Assembly: GCF_002812705.1 (NCBI RefSeq) | Contig: NZ_CP025030.1 | Span: forward strand, 5,890,001-5,954,000 | Reading direction: 5' to 3' | Length of the DNA stretch: 64,000 bases | DNA from: Achromobacter spanius | GTDB lineage: Bacteria > Pseudomonadota > Gammaproteobacteria > Burkholderiales > Burkholderiaceae_B | Shown here: positions 9,627 through 18,540 of the stretch, piece by piece | How positions within the stretch are numbered: position 1 is the first letter of the stretch | Layout: each line of letters opens with the position of its first letter | Translations under genes and position numbers: made by a program | Notes under the pieces: model-generated | Databases searched by the model: none | What the model was told of the DNA's origin: nothing | The model's input: only the letters and a program-made list of their open reading frames with translations

Positions 9627-10463
9627 ATGAGCACTCCCGATCGCATGCTGTCCATCCTCGACCTTTTTCGCGACGACACCACCGCCGCGTTTCAGGAGGA
9701 CGTCATGGCGCATCTGGATTGCTCGCGCGCCACGGCGTATCGGTACTTGAAGTCATTGACCGAAAGCGGGCTGCTGGCGCCCACGGCCGGCGGCGCCTAT
9801 GTGCTGGGTTCGCGCATCATCGAACTGGACCGCCATCTGCGCCAGCACGATCCCTTGATGCGCGCCGCGCGCGACGTCATGCGCGCCACGGGCGACGAAC
9901 TGCACGCCAACCTGATGCTGTGCAGCTATTACGGCGACAAGGTCATGTGCGTGGACCGCTACTGGACCGACAACTCCATTGAATCCAGCTACGCGCGCGG
10001 CCGGCCCTTCCCCATGTTCCGGGGCGCCACGGCCAAGCCCATCCTGGCGAACCTGCCGCCCTACCAGTTGCGCAACCTGATGCTGTGGCACGCGGCCGAA
10101 ATCCGCGAGGCCGGCCTGGGTGAAGACTGGGACGAATTCCGCGCCAACCTGAAGCGGCTGCGCACGGCGGGCGTGTGCGTGTCGCACGGCGAGGTCGACC
10201 GCGGCCTGATGGGGATCGGCGCGGCTATTTTCAGCCCCGAGCAAAAAGTGGTGGGCAGCCTGGTGTTCATCGCCGCCCAGGCGCATACATCACCGCAGCG
10301 CCTGGAGGTATTGCAGGCGCGCATCCAGGTGGCGGCGGCCGAGGTGTCGCAGAACCTGCAAGCCCCACAAAGCAACGGCGCGGCGGCGATCGGCATCATG
10401 CCGTCGCGGCCGCGCCGCATCAGGGTCCCGGCCGGTGCATCACCGGCGCGGACCAAAGCCTGA
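9627..10463 (+). CDS. IclR-family transcriptional regulator of the Liv/SDR cluster
   Basis: A 278-aa regulator: an N-terminal winged helix-turn-helix (ILDLFRDDTTAAFQEDVMAH, then CSRATAYRYLKSL as recognition helix) and an IclR effector domain (about residues 80-245). The C-terminal 30 residues are proline- and arginine-rich and outside the usual fold. It starts 15 bases after the SDR gene and so is co-transcribed with the genes it probably controls. Its stop abuts the ppa stop on the other strand without any spacer. Confidence 0.88.
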   Translation: MSTPDRMLSILDLFRDDTTAAFQEDVMAHLDCSRATAYRYLKSLTESGLLAPTAGGAYVLGSRIIELDRHLRQHDPLMRAARDVMRATGDELHANLMLCSYYGDKVMCVDRYWTDNSIESSYARGRPFPMFRGATAKPILANLPPYQLRNLMLWHAAEIREAGLGEDWDEFRANLKRLRTAGVCVSHGEVDRGLMGIGAAIFSPEQKVVGSLVFIAAQAHTSPQRLEVLQARIQVAAAEVSQNLQAPQSNGAAAIGIMPSRPRRIRVPAGASPARTKA

Positions 10464-10994
10464 TCAGGCCTTGTTGTAGCGTTCGACGCTGTTCACGATT
10501 TCTTCGTGAGCGGCGTCCACGCCCTTCCAACCCTTGACCTTGACCCACTTGCCCTTTTCGAGATCTTTGTAGTGCTCGAAAAAGTGCTGGATGCGAGCGA
10601 CGTCTTCGGTCGGCAGGTCTTCGTACGACTTGATGTTGCGATACGGGGGATACAGCTTTTCGATCGGCACGGCCAGCAGCTTGGCGTCGCCGCCCGACTC
10701 ATCGTCCATTTCCAGCACGCCGATGGCGCGGCAGCGCACGACGGCGCCGATCTGGATGGGGAACGGGGTCAGGACCAGCACGTCGGCGGGGTCGCCGTCT
10801 TCCGACAGGGTTTGCGGGATGTAGCCGTAGTTGCACGGGTAGTGCATGGCGGTCAGCATGAAGCGGTCAACGAAAATCGCGCCCGTGTCCTTGTCGACCT
10901 CGTACTTCACCGGGTCGGCGTTCATGGGGATTTCGATGATGACGTTGAAGTCTTCCGGCAGCTTCTTGCCAGGGGAGACGCGATCAAGACTCAT
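10464..10994 (-). CDS. ppa: Inorganic pyrophosphatase (family I)
   Basis: A 176-aa cytoplasmic enzyme hydrolysing pyrophosphate to two phosphates, the usual length for the bacterial hexameric type. The signature DGDPADVLV (D-x-D-P-x-D, metal ligands) and the substrate-binding stretch KYEVDKDTG are present. It follows hemY by 32 bases on the same strand and converges directly with the IclR gene, with no terminator in between. Confidence 0.97.
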   Translation of the reverse strand: MSLDRVSPGKKLPEDFNVIIEIPMNADPVKYEVDKDTGAIFVDRFMLTAMHYPCNYGYIPQTLSEDGDPADVLVLTPFPIQIGAVVRCRAIGVLEMDDESGGDAKLLAVPIEKLYPPYRNIKSYEDLPTEDVARIQHFFEHYKDLEKGKWVKVKGWKGVDAAHEEIVNSVERYNKA

Positions 10995-11026
10995 GATTCA
11001 ACCTTGTTGTTTGTCTGAAGAAATGT

Positions 11027-12658
11027 TCAAAGCGAGCCGTCGTCCTTGAACGGCGGCTTGGTCGCCGGCACCGGTGCCGATGCCGGGGCCGATGCCGGGG
11101 CGGACGTGGGCTTCGGGCTGGCGGCGGGCGCTGGCGTATACGTGGGCACGGGGTCATCGAAAGCCGCCGCCGGAATCGGGGCGCTGTCGAAGTACTCGTC
11201 GATGTCGGACGTGCCGCCGGCCAGCGGCGCGTCTTCGGGCGCCAGCGCGCGATCGCGCTGATCGCGGCTGACGCGGGCATCCGGGTCCAGCACGTAGTCA
11301 GAGGCCGAGGCCGCCACCGCGGGCGGCAGCGGCGGATAGTCGCCGGAGATGTCCGCATCGCCGTCCGTGTCAGACATGCCCACCGCATAGCCGCCTTCGG
11401 CGTCCAGGTGATAGGGGTCGGAACCGGTATCCGCGGCGGGCAAGGCGGCATCTGCCGCCAACACCGGCAGCGCCATGCTGGCGGCGGTTGCCAGGCGCCA
11501 GTGGCGCATGGCGTCCGCGGGCCGGTCCAGGCGATCGTAGAGGCTGCCCAACAAGGCATGCGTCTGCGCGTCGCTGCGCCGGCTCAGGCTGCGCAAGAGA
11601 TAGCGCTCGGCTTGGCCCCACAATTGGCCGTTCAGGCACAGCATGCCCAGCGCGGTGAGCAGGTCCGGGTCGGTCGGACGCTGCTGCAACCAGGTCTCGG
11701 CCTTGGCAAGACGGCGCGACACCTGGTCGGATTCGCAGCGCGCGTAAGCCGCCACCAAGGTCGGGTTGAACTTGACGGCAATGGCGGCTTCCAGCACGCG
11801 CGCCGCTTCGTTGGCTTCGCCGGCGGCATCAAAGGCGGCGGCGCCAGACAAGGCGATGTCGGGCAGCAGGCGTTCTTCGGCTTTCAGGTCTTTCCAGATG
11901 GCGCGCCAGCCGTCGCCATGGGCCGCCGCGCGCAAGCGCGCCGCGCCGGAAGCGTCGATCAGGGCGTCGGCTTCAGAGCGAGCCAGCGCGTTGCGGCGCA
12001 CCAGGCCGCGAGCCAGGGTAAAGACCTGATCGTGGTGATGCAGCGCGGTGTGTGCGCGCAGCAGCAGGCGCATCGTGTGCAGGTGGCGAGCGCCGCCATC
12101 AGCCAAGGGCGCAAGCACTGCCAGCGCGCGTTCGGGGCGGCCTTGGTCCAGCAGCATATCGGCCGATACCGTTGCCGTGGCTTCAACCATGCCCGGATCC
12201 GTACCGGCCTGCTCTTGCGCGGTGGCCAACAGACGGTCGCGACGATCGAACTCGCCCAAGCCGTGCGCGGCGCGAGCCGCGGACAAGGCCGCCAGCACGC
12301 GGCGCGTCTGCACCTTGGTCTGGTCGAGCAGCTTGGTCAGGTCTTTTTCGGCGACGCCGTAGCGGCCTTCAAGCAGGCCGATCCAGCCACGTTCCAGCAA
12401 TTCATGGTCGCGCGCCTGCGCACGCTTGCCGCGCCACACGCGGACGCGGTCCGGAATGGCAAGCAGCCAGGCCAACAGGCGCAGCCCCACATAAAGCACG
12501 ATGAAGGTCGCCACAACCAGCAGCACCGCCAGCGTGAGCGACATGTTGATGCGCCACGGCCAGACCAGCAACAGCACGTTGCCGGAATGCGAGCGCAGCA
12601 CCACCGCCAGGGCGACGGCGATGACGGCGAGCAGCAGTGTCCAGAACCAGGTACGCAT
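11027..12658 (-). CDS. hemY: HemY-like membrane protein of the haem operon
   Basis: A 543-aa inner-membrane protein of the proteobacterial HemY family (unrelated to the HemY oxidase of Bacillus). Two N-terminal membrane segments (about residues 5-25 and 40-62) are followed by TPR-like helical repeats. It sits in hemC-hemD-hemX-hemY order, which supports a role near tetrapyrrole synthesis, although its exact job is unknown. The last 45 residues are an alanine/proline/serine low-complexity tail (SAPASAPASAPVPATKP) absent from shorter family members. Confidence 0.93.
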   Translation of the reverse strand: MRTWFWTLLLAVIAVALAVVLRSHSGNVLLLVWPWRINMSLTLAVLLVVATFIVLYVGLRLLAWLLAIPDRVRVWRGKRAQARDHELLERGWIGLLEGRYGVAEKDLTKLLDQTKVQTRRVLAALSAARAAHGLGEFDRRDRLLATAQEQAGTDPGMVEATATVSADMLLDQGRPERALAVLAPLADGGARHLHTMRLLLRAHTALHHHDQVFTLARGLVRRNALARSEADALIDASGAARLRAAAHGDGWRAIWKDLKAEERLLPDIALSGAAAFDAAGEANEAARVLEAAIAVKFNPTLVAAYARCESDQVSRRLAKAETWLQQRPTDPDLLTALGMLCLNGQLWGQAERYLLRSLSRRSDAQTHALLGSLYDRLDRPADAMRHWRLATAASMALPVLAADAALPAADTGSDPYHLDAEGGYAVGMSDTDGDADISGDYPPLPPAVAASASDYVLDPDARVSRDQRDRALAPEDAPLAGGTSDIDEYFDSAPIPAAAFDDPVPTYTPAPAASPKPTSAPASAPASAPVPATKPPFKDDGSL

Positions 12659-12663
12659 AAGGC

Positions 12664-13857
12664 TCAGTCCTGCTCGCTAGTCTTGAAACCCGCGGCGCGC
12701 AAGGCGGCCACGGCGTTCAAGCTGTCAGCCACTTCGGGCATGCGCACGGCGATGTCGGTCTGCGCCAACTCGCGTGCCAGCGTCTGCGCGGCGACGGTGT
12801 CGGGGGAGCGGCCGTCGAAGTACTTGGACAAGGTCACGCCCACGTTGTCGAGCTCGCTTTTCCAGACGGCGGGTTGACGCATCAGCATGGCCAACTGGAC
12901 GGTCAACAGGCGCTGGCGCAGCGTGCCGCGCACCTGGTCGGCCTGTTCTGGCGACAGCAGCAGCGCGGCGGGTTCGTCAACGCGCTGGATGGTGATCAAG
13001 CCGCCCAGTTCCTGGGCCAGGGCCGACCCGGCACGGCCGGGCCACGAGACAACTTCCGCGCGCCAACGTTGCCACCAGGGCGCGTCGGCGGGCAGGCCGG
13101 CTTGCGGATCAATGGCAGGCGCCGGGGCAACAGCCGGCCGGGTTTCGCCAGCGGCGGCCACGCCCGGGGCCACGGAATCGGGCACCAGCAACGGCGCCTT
13201 GCTCACCAGCGCCACCAGGCGCTCGATGCGCGCGGATTGGGCGGGAATGTCCACGGTGGACACCGCGCGCAGGCGATCCAGATCGCCGTTGATGGCTTGC
13301 TGCAAGCTGGAGAAACGCGGGCGGTCGGCGCGCGCCAAGCGCGATTGCGCCGTTTCCAGCGCAACGATGGCGTTGGAGACGTTGCCGGCCAGGCGCAATT
13401 GCTGGTTGGCAATGGTCAGAAGGCGCTCAACGTCGTTGGCCAGCAGTTCATCGCTGGCGCTGTCATTGAAGTTCTGCCACGCCAGTTGCAGCGCGTTGTA
13501 TTGGCTTTGCGTTTCGCGAACGGTGTCTTCAAGCTCGCCCACGCGGCCGGCTTGCGCCTGGGCCAAGGCCAGCGCTTCGCGCGTGTCCTTGCGTGCCTGC
13601 GCCACGTCGGCGGTCAGGGTGTCGATACGGGAAGCCACCTCGCGTCCGGCGGACACAAACTGGGTGCGTTGCTTCCACAGCGCATAACCCAGGCCGACGG
13701 CCAGCAGGATGACGATTATCAGGGCGGTGACCAAGGGGCCATTGCCGCGCTTGGCCGGACGGGCCTTGACGGGATCGGCCGGGGCCGATGCGGGCGCGCT
13801 TGCGCCCGGGGCGGCCGTGTGAACGACCGGATCGGTAGCGGGAGTCTTGTCTGTCAT
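12664..13857 (-). CDS. hemX: HemX-like membrane protein of the haem operon
   Basis: A 397-aa protein with an alanine/proline-rich cytosolic head, one membrane segment (LVTALIIVILLAVGLGYALW, about residues 45-65), a predicted coiled coil and a periplasmic HemX domain. HemX proteins are often annotated as uroporphyrinogen methyltransferases but lack that catalytic domain; none is visible here. The start is placed at MTDKTP; an in-frame ATG at 13908 would overlap hemD. It ends five bases before hemY begins. Confidence 0.93.
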   Translation of the reverse strand: MTDKTPATDPVVHTAAPGASAPASAPADPVKARPAKRGNGPLVTALIIVILLAVGLGYALWKQRTQFVSAGREVASRIDTLTADVAQARKDTREALALAQAQAGRVGELEDTVRETQSQYNALQLAWQNFNDSASDELLANDVERLLTIANQQLRLAGNVSNAIVALETAQSRLARADRPRFSSLQQAINGDLDRLRAVSTVDIPAQSARIERLVALVSKAPLLVPDSVAPGVAAAGETRPAVAPAPAIDPQAGLPADAPWWQRWRAEVVSWPGRAGSALAQELGGLITIQRVDEPAALLLSPEQADQVRGTLRQRLLTVQLAMLMRQPAVWKSELDNVGVTLSKYFDGRSPDTVAAQTLARELAQTDIAVRMPEVADSLNAVAALRAAGFKTSEQD

Positions 13858-13894
13858 GACGCGATTGTATTCGGTGTCAGTCCGATGCAACGAA

Positions 13895-14695
13895 TCAAGC
13901 AGCAACAAAAGCCTGGAATATCGACTCGTCGTTGGGCAAGCAGATTTTTACCATTGCCGACGCGTCGGCGCCATGACAGGCCGGTAAGACGCGCCGCGCG
14001 AGCGACGGGTGCGTCAGCACAAAACGGCATTGCTGCCACCATGGCCCCAGGCCCGCCGCGTCCAGATTCGCGCGTATGGCATCCGCGCCCTCGCCGCTGG
14101 TGATGAGCCAGGTGGCGAAAACGCCCGCGTCCGCCCAGCGCCGCAACGCCGCCAGCGCCTCGGCATCCCAGACAGCCGGACGCCTGAGATAGGCCGCATG
14201 GCGCGTAACGGCGGCACCGTGGGCCTCAAGCTTGTCGCCCAACCAGTCACGGCCCTGCGTGCCGCGCACCAGCAGCACGCGGGACGGCAAGCTGGGCAGG
14301 CTGCAAAGTACTTCCCACAAGGCTTCGGAATCGTGGCTGGGAGCGTCGTCGCCAGGATGCAAGACTGTTGTATTCGCGCAAAAGGCGGCCGATTCGCGCA
14401 GCGCTTGCGCGCTGGCGGGGCCGACCGTGGCGGCTATCACTTCAGCGGGCCAGGCGCCTTCGCCGTGCACCGCCGAGAGTTGCCGCAGGTATTGCTTGGC
14501 CGCGTTGCCACTGACGAAAACGACCATGTCGAAGTCCGCCGGACGCGGCAACTGCGCGGCGGGCACGTCGAACGCATGAATTTCCAGCGCGGGAAGCACA
14601 CAGGCGTGCCAGCCGGCGTCGATCAGACGGCCGGCCAGCGCCTCGTTGCGGCCCTCGGGCCGCGTCAGGACGGCGACTCGGGCGGGGCTGGACAT
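13895..14695 (-). CDS. hemD: Uroporphyrinogen-III synthase
   Basis: A 266-aa cytoplasmic enzyme that cyclises hydroxymethylbilane with inversion of ring D. HemD is poorly conserved; the call rests on the start VAVLTRPEGRN, the typical length, the LITSGEGADAI segment, and the position directly after hemC. Its ATG overlaps the hemC stop by one base (TGATG), so hemC and hemD are translationally coupled. Confidence 0.95.
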   Translation of the reverse strand: MSSPARVAVLTRPEGRNEALAGRLIDAGWHACVLPALEIHAFDVPAAQLPRPADFDMVVFVSGNAAKQYLRQLSAVHGEGAWPAEVIAATVGPASAQALRESAAFCANTTVLHPGDDAPSHDSEALWEVLCSLPSLPSRVLLVRGTQGRDWLGDKLEAHGAAVTRHAAYLRRPAVWDAEALAALRRWADAGVFATWLITSGEGADAIRANLDAAGLGPWWQQCRFVLTHPSLARRVLPACHGADASAMVKICLPNDESIFQAFVAA

Positions 14696-15642
14696 CAGTC
14701 CGGCCGAGGATCGGCTTGCAGCAGTTCCTGGAGGATGGCGGCGGCGCCGGCATCCAGCAGCTCTTGTGCAGCGGCTTCGCCCAGAGTTTCAGCATCGGCC
14801 ACGGGGCCGCTGCGGGCCGTGCGCACCATGCGCTCGCCATCCGGCGAAGCCACCAGCGCGCGTAGCGACAGCGTATCGCCCGAGATCTGGGCGAATGCCG
14901 CCAATGGCACCTGACAGGAACCACCCAGCTTGCGCGACACCGCCCGTTCGGCCAGCACGCACGACGTGGTGGGCGCGCTGATCAGCGGCGCCAGCCATGC
15001 ACGCATGTCGTCGCGGTCGTTGCGGATTTCGATGCCGAGTGCGCCCTGCCCCGCGGCCGGCAGGCTATCGGCCGGGTCCAGCAGGCTGCGGATGCGTTCG
15101 GCCAGGCCCAGGCGTTCGAGGCCGGCCGCGGCAAGCACAATGGCGTCGTATTCGCCTTTATCCAGCTTGCCCAGGCGGGTGTCCAGATTGCCGCGCAGCG
15201 GCTTGACCACCAGTTCCGGAAAGCGCGCGCGTATCTGCGATTCGCGGCGCAGGCTGGACGTACCCACGACCGCGCCCGCCGGCAGATCTGCCAGGTTGGC
15301 ATAGCGATTGGATACGAAGGCATCGCGCGGGTCCGCGCGATCAAGAATGGCGCACAGCTCGAACGGAGCTTGCAGATCCACCGGCACGTCCTTCAAGGAG
15401 TGCACGGCCAGATCAGCGCGTCCGTCGAGCAACGCGTTTTCAAGTTCCTTGACGAACAAACCTTTGCCACCGACCTTGGACAAGGTTCGGTCCAGGATCT
15501 GATCGCCTCGGGTCGTCAGGGTAAGAAGCTCAACCGCGCACGCTGGGTACAGCGTGCGCAGCCGGTCGCGCACATGCTCAGCTTGCCAAAGGGCAAGCCG
15601 GCTGGCGCGGGTCGCAATGACCAGGCGTTGCGGAAGAGACAC
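14695..15642 (-). CDS. hemC: Porphobilinogen deaminase (hydroxymethylbilane synthase)
   Basis: A 315-aa cytoplasmic enzyme that joins four porphobilinogen units. Typical features are the N-terminal [16 protein letters not shown], the substrate-binding lysine/arginine stretches ([18 protein letters not shown]) and the cysteine in [10 protein letters not shown] that carries the dipyrromethane cofactor. The start is a GTG 10 bases after the pilin-like microprotein. It leads the hemCDXY-ppa run. Confidence 0.96.
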   Translation of the reverse strand: MSLPQRLVIATRASRLALWQAEHVRDRLRTLYPACAVELLTLTTRGDQILDRTLSKVGGKGLFVKELENALLDGRADLAVHSLKDVPVDLQAPFELCAILDRADPRDAFVSNRYANLADLPAGAVVGTSSLRRESQIRARFPELVVKPLRGNLDTRLGKLDKGEYDAIVLAAAGLERLGLAERIRSLLDPADSLPAAGQGALGIEIRNDRDDMRAWLAPLISAPTTSCVLAERAVSRKLGGSCQVPLAAFAQISGDTLSLRALVASPDGERMVRTARSGPVADAETLGEAAAQELLDAGAAAILQELLQADPRPD

Positions 15643-15651
15643 GAGCGGTCA

Positions 15652-15774
15652 TCAAACGAAATTGGAGACGATGACCGTCGCGACTATCCCGAGGATGGCC
15701 AGCACGAAAAGGCCCTGAAGGAGGCTCAGGCCCGATTCGGATTGCTGGGGATCGACGGATCTACGCAGACTCAT
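15652..15774 (-). CDS. 40-residue membrane microprotein with pilin-like N-terminus
   Basis: A 40-aa protein. Its only segment is hydrophobic (GLFVLAILGIVATVIV) and is preceded by ESGLSLLQ. The arrangement glycine, then a short polar stretch, then a LAILGI-type helix strongly recalls the start of type IV pilins and pseudopilins, but the glutamate at +5 is replaced by glutamine and there is no C-terminal domain. AAGGA lies seven bases before the ATG. The start overlaps the end of the upstream terC-like gene by 14 bases and the stop is 10 bases before hemC. Function unknown. Confidence 0.65.
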   Translation of the reverse strand: MSLRRSVDPQQSESGLSLLQGLFVLAILGIVATVIVSNFV

Positions 15775-16480
15775 GTGCTGATTCCTTGGAAGCGGTTTTG
15801 CGGCTTGCAAGCCACCGTCCAAGGACAACAACGAGCAAGGCGCCGATAATTTCTGCAGCGATTTTAACCGTAGTCGGCTGAACACCGAATTGACGTTCGA
15901 CAACCACATCGGTAATCAGCATGCCACCCGCGATCCAGCCCAGCAGAGCCGCGCCAAAGGTAACCACCAGCGGATACTTGTCGATCAGCTTCAGGACCAG
16001 GGTGCTGCCCCAGATGATGATCGGCACACTGACGATCAGGCCGAAGGCAACCAGGCCGATCTGATGGTCGGCGTGGGCGTTCTGGGCCGCGCCGGCAATG
16101 GCGATCACGTTGTCCAGGCTCATCACGAAGTCAGCGATGATGATGGTCTTGATGGCGGCGGCGATGGACGTTCCGCCCTTCACGTTGCCATGCGCATCGT
16201 CTTCGGGGACCAGGAGCTTGACGCCGATCCAGACCAGCAACAAACCGCCAACGACCTTCAGGAACGGAATCGACAGAAGCGTCAACGCAAAAGCGATCAG
16301 CACGACACGCAGGATGATGGCGCCCGCGGTGCCCCAAAGAATGCCCTGCATGCGCTGCTTGGGCGCCAAATTGCGGCACGCCAACGCGATCACGACCGCG
16401 TTATCGCCGCCGAGCAGGATGTCGATGAGAATGATCTGGAATACCGCTGCCCAACTCAGCGTCTGGAAAAACTCAAGCAC
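15761..16480 (-). CDS. TerC-family integral membrane protein (copy 1)
   Basis: A 239-aa protein with seven or so membrane segments. TerC hallmarks are GGDNAVVIAL near the N-terminus and MSLDNVIAIAG in the middle, acidic residues thought to bind metal ions. TerC/Alx proteins export manganese in several bacteria (family knowledge). The start is taken as GTG at 16480 (VLEFFQTLSW), since upstream in-frame residues come from the GC-rich spacer. It is the downstream one of two adjacent paralogues on the same strand. Confidence 0.9.
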   Translation of the reverse strand: MLEFFQTLSWAAVFQIILIDILLGGDNAVVIALACRNLAPKQRMQGILWGTAGAIILRVVLIAFALTLLSIPFLKVVGGLLLVWIGVKLLVPEDDAHGNVKGGTSIAAAIKTIIIADFVMSLDNVIAIAGAAQNAHADHQIGLVAFGLIVSVPIIIWGSTLVLKLIDKYPLVVTFGAALLGWIAGGMLITDVVVERQFGVQPTTVKIAAEIIGALLVVVLGRWLASRKTASKESAHESA

Positions 16481-16506
16481 TATAGAACCCCCGAAGGCAT
16501 TTATGA

Positions 16507-16532
16507 AAAGAAAGGCCGGTCCCGAGCCGGCC
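16507..16532 (-). terminator. Terminator between the two terC-like genes
   Basis: On the minus strand, GGCCGG and CCGGCC form a stem around a 7-base loop, followed by TTTCTTTT. It lies after copy 2 and just before copy 1, so copy 1 may have its own promoter or depend on read-through. The T-tract is interrupted, so it may be partial. Confidence 0.55.
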
Positions 16533-16537
16533 ATCCC

Positions 16538-16559
16538 GCCGCGCCGCGCGCGGCGCGGC
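16538..16559. repeat. Perfect 22-bp all-G/C palindrome
   Basis: The 11-base arm GCCGCGCCGCG is followed directly by its exact reverse complement, with no A or T. It lies 39 bases after the stop of terC copy 2 and six bases from the neighbouring terminator stem. It could extend termination or be a protein-binding or cruciform site. Confidence 0.7.
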
Positions 16560-16597
16560 AGGATCATTCAAAACAACTGATTATTGTAATTCAGCTT

Positions 16598-17296
16598 TCA
16601 TTCAGCTTTCTGGCGCATCAGTAAAACTTTACCAATTGCCAGCACCAGCACCGCGCCCAGCGCGCCCGTCATCAGCGCAAAGCTGTGATGGGTGATGCCC
16701 AAGGCCGCGTCAATACGCGCCACCGGTTCCTGCAAGGCGGGATCGCCGACCAGCAATTCACCAGCAATAAAGCCCAACAGTGCCGCACCCACCCAGACGA
16801 TGACCGGGAAGCGCTCGATCACTTTCAACAGCAAGGTGCTGCCGAAGATAACCAGCGGGATGCTGATGGCCAAGCCCAGCACCAGCAAGGTCGTATCGCC
16901 CATTGCCGCGGCGGCAACCGCCACCACGTTGTCCAGGCTCATGACCAAATCGGCAATCATGATAGTGCGAATTGCGGTCAGAAGATTACCTTGCGTCTTG
17001 CCCGCGCCGTCCTCTTCGCCTTCCGGCAACAGCAGCGTCACGCCGATGTAGACCAGTAACAGCGCGCCGATCAGCTTCAGGTACGGCAACAGCAGCAACT
17101 TGGCCGCCACCAGGGTCAGCACGATACGCATGATGATCGCGGCGGCCGAGCCTATCGTGATCGCTTTCTTTTGTTGTGCCGGAGGCAGCGAGCGCGCCGC
17201 CAGCGCAATGACCACGGCGTTGTCGCCCGACAGCAAAATATTGACCCAAATGATCTGGAGCAGCGCTATCCAGAATGCCGCTGAACTGAGTTCCAT
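16598..17296 (-). CDS. TerC-family integral membrane protein (copy 2)
   Basis: A 232-aa TerC/YjbE-type protein: SGDNAVVIALAARSLP near residue 25 and MSLDNVVAVAAAA in the middle, with several membrane helices. Clearly paralogous to the next gene. AGAGAGG precedes the ATG, and this ribosome-binding site is next to a hairpin that could hide it (see the leader at 17297-17431). TerC proteins of this type are commonly under manganese or pH-responsive RNA control, but the standard yybP-ykoY sequence was not seen. Confidence 0.9.
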   Translation of the reverse strand: MELSSAAFWIALLQIIWVNILLSGDNAVVIALAARSLPPAQQKKAITIGSAAAIIMRIVLTLVAAKLLLLPYLKLIGALLLVYIGVTLLLPEGEEDGAGKTQGNLLTAIRTIMIADLVMSLDNVVAVAAAAMGDTTLLVLGLAISIPLVIFGSTLLLKVIERFPVIVWVGAALLGFIAGELLVGDPALQEPVARIDAALGITHHSFALMTGALGAVLVLAIGKVLLMRQKAE

Positions 17297-17300
17297 GCCT

Positions 17301-17431
17301 CTCTTTCCTAGGTGTTGATCCCCCTAGGACGAACCAAATTAATGGATGAACAAAACAAGAGCCGTACTGGCCGTCTTCGTGCGAGCGCGACGGCATTCTT
17401 GCTGGGTACGAGCGAAATTTCTTTCATTATA
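17301..17431 (-). promoter_or_regulatory. Promoter and structured leader of terC copy 2
   Basis: A consensus -10 TATAAT lies on the minus strand at 17431-17426; a matching -35 is weak. The resulting leader of about 120 bases holds a GCCGTC/GACGGC stem (17370-17394) followed by a T-rich run, and, next to the start codon, TCCTAGG and CCTAGGA (17306-17329) forming a 7-bp stem whose 3' arm overlaps the AGGA of the ribosome-binding site. CCTAGG occurs a third time at 17486-17491. This looks like a cis-regulatory leader of unknown class. Confidence 0.45.
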
Positions 17432-17536
17432 GTTTCGTTCAGCTTGCCGAATGGTTGCACGGCCACGTTTTGGACGCGGGATTACCCTAGGAAAACACGG
17501 AAAATTTCGCCCTCACCCGAACGGCGGACGAACGAA

Positions 17537-17562
17537 AAAAAGCCCGCCGAAGCGGGCTTTTT
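17537..17562 (-). terminator. Rho-independent terminator of sucD
   Basis: An 11-bp stem (AAAAAGCCCGC with GCGGGCTTTTT) around CGAA, 18 bases after the sucD stop, with a T-tract on the minus strand. A-rich on the other side, so it may work both ways. Confidence 0.92.
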
Positions 17563-17580
17563 GAACGCAATGCTGAAAAC

Positions 17581-18462
17581 TTACAGCACCGACTTGAGCA
17601 GCTTGCCCATTTCGGAGGGGTTGCGCGTGGTGCGGATGCCGCAAGCTTCCATCACTTCCAGCTTGGCGTCGGCCGTGTCGGCGCCACCGGAGATCAGGGC
17701 GCCAGCGTGGCCCATGCGCTTTCCAGGAGGTGCGGTGACACCAGCGATGAAGCCGACGACCGGCTTCTTCATGTTGTCCTTCGCCCATTCCGCAGCGTTG
17801 ACTTCGTCCGGACCGCCGATTTCGCCGATCATGATGACGGCGTCGGTGTCGGGATCGTCATTGAACATCTTCAGGACGTCGACGTGCTTCAGACCGTTGA
17901 TGGGGTCGCCACCGATACCGACGGCGCTGGATTGACCCAGGCCCAGTTCGGTGACTTGCGCCACGGCTTCGTACGTCAGGGTGCCCGAACGGCTGACGAT
18001 GCCGATACGACCCTTGCGGTGGATGTGACCGGGCATGATGCCGATCTTGATTTCGTCCGGCGTGATCAGGCCGGGGCAGTTCGGGCCCAGCAGCAGCGTC
18101 TTGCTGCCCTTGGCCTTCATGCGGTTCTTGACTTCCAGCATGTCGCGGACCGGGATGCCTTCGGTGATGCAGATCACCAGATCCAGTTCGGCTTCGACAG
18201 CTTCCCAGATGGCGGCGGCAGCGCCGGCGGGCGGCACGTAGATGACGGACACGGTTGCGCCGGTGTCAGCCTTGGCTTCCTTCACCGAAGCGAAGATCGG
18301 CACGCCTTCAAAGTCTTCACCCGCTTTCTTGGGGTTCACGCCGGCCACGAAGGCGGCTTTGCCATTGGCATACTCACGGCACATACGGGTGTGGAACTGG
18401 CCCGTCTTGCCCGTGATGCCCTGGGTGATGACTTTGGTGTCCTTGTTAATCAGAATCGACAT
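17581..18462 (-). CDS. sucD: Succinyl-CoA synthetase alpha subunit
   Basis: A 293-aa cytoplasmic TCA-cycle subunit that carries the phosphohistidine. Visible are the CoA-binding start MSILINKDTKVITQGITGKT, the GPNCPGLI loop and the active-site histidine in GKRMGHAGALI. It pairs with the SucC beta subunit to make ATP or GTP from succinyl-CoA. The start is the ATG at 18462; the gap to sucC is 103 bases, much longer than usual for this pair, and contains a 34-bp imperfect palindrome. Confidence 0.97.
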   Translation of the reverse strand: MSILINKDTKVITQGITGKTGQFHTRMCREYANGKAAFVAGVNPKKAGEDFEGVPIFASVKEAKADTGATVSVIYVPPAGAAAAIWEAVEAELDLVICITEGIPVRDMLEVKNRMKAKGSKTLLLGPNCPGLITPDEIKIGIMPGHIHRKGRIGIVSRSGTLTYEAVAQVTELGLGQSSAVGIGGDPINGLKHVDVLKMFNDDPDTDAVIMIGEIGGPDEVNAAEWAKDNMKKPVVGFIAGVTAPPGKRMGHAGALISGGADTADAKLEVMEACGIRTTRNPSEMGKLLKSVL

Positions 18463-18506
18463 TTGTGAATCCTTGGCAATTTCTTTTACCGCCGGGCCGT
18501 CCCAAG

Positions 18507-18540
18507 GTGGCAAGCTCCCCCATGGGGGGCAGCTAGCCAC
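18507..18540. repeat. Imperfect palindrome in the sucC-sucD spacer
   Basis: Nested inverted arms: GTGGC with GCCAC on the outside, GCT with AGC inside and a perfect CCCCCATGGGGG core (18517-18528). It has the look of a REP-like dispersed element or mRNA hairpin inserted between two genes that are normally almost contiguous. No second copy was seen in this window. Confidence 0.5.

Noticed and set aside
17297..17536. yybP-ykoY manganese riboswitch before terC copy 2
   Set aside because: The conserved GGGGAGTAG-type loop was not found; the region is reported as an unassigned leader instead.
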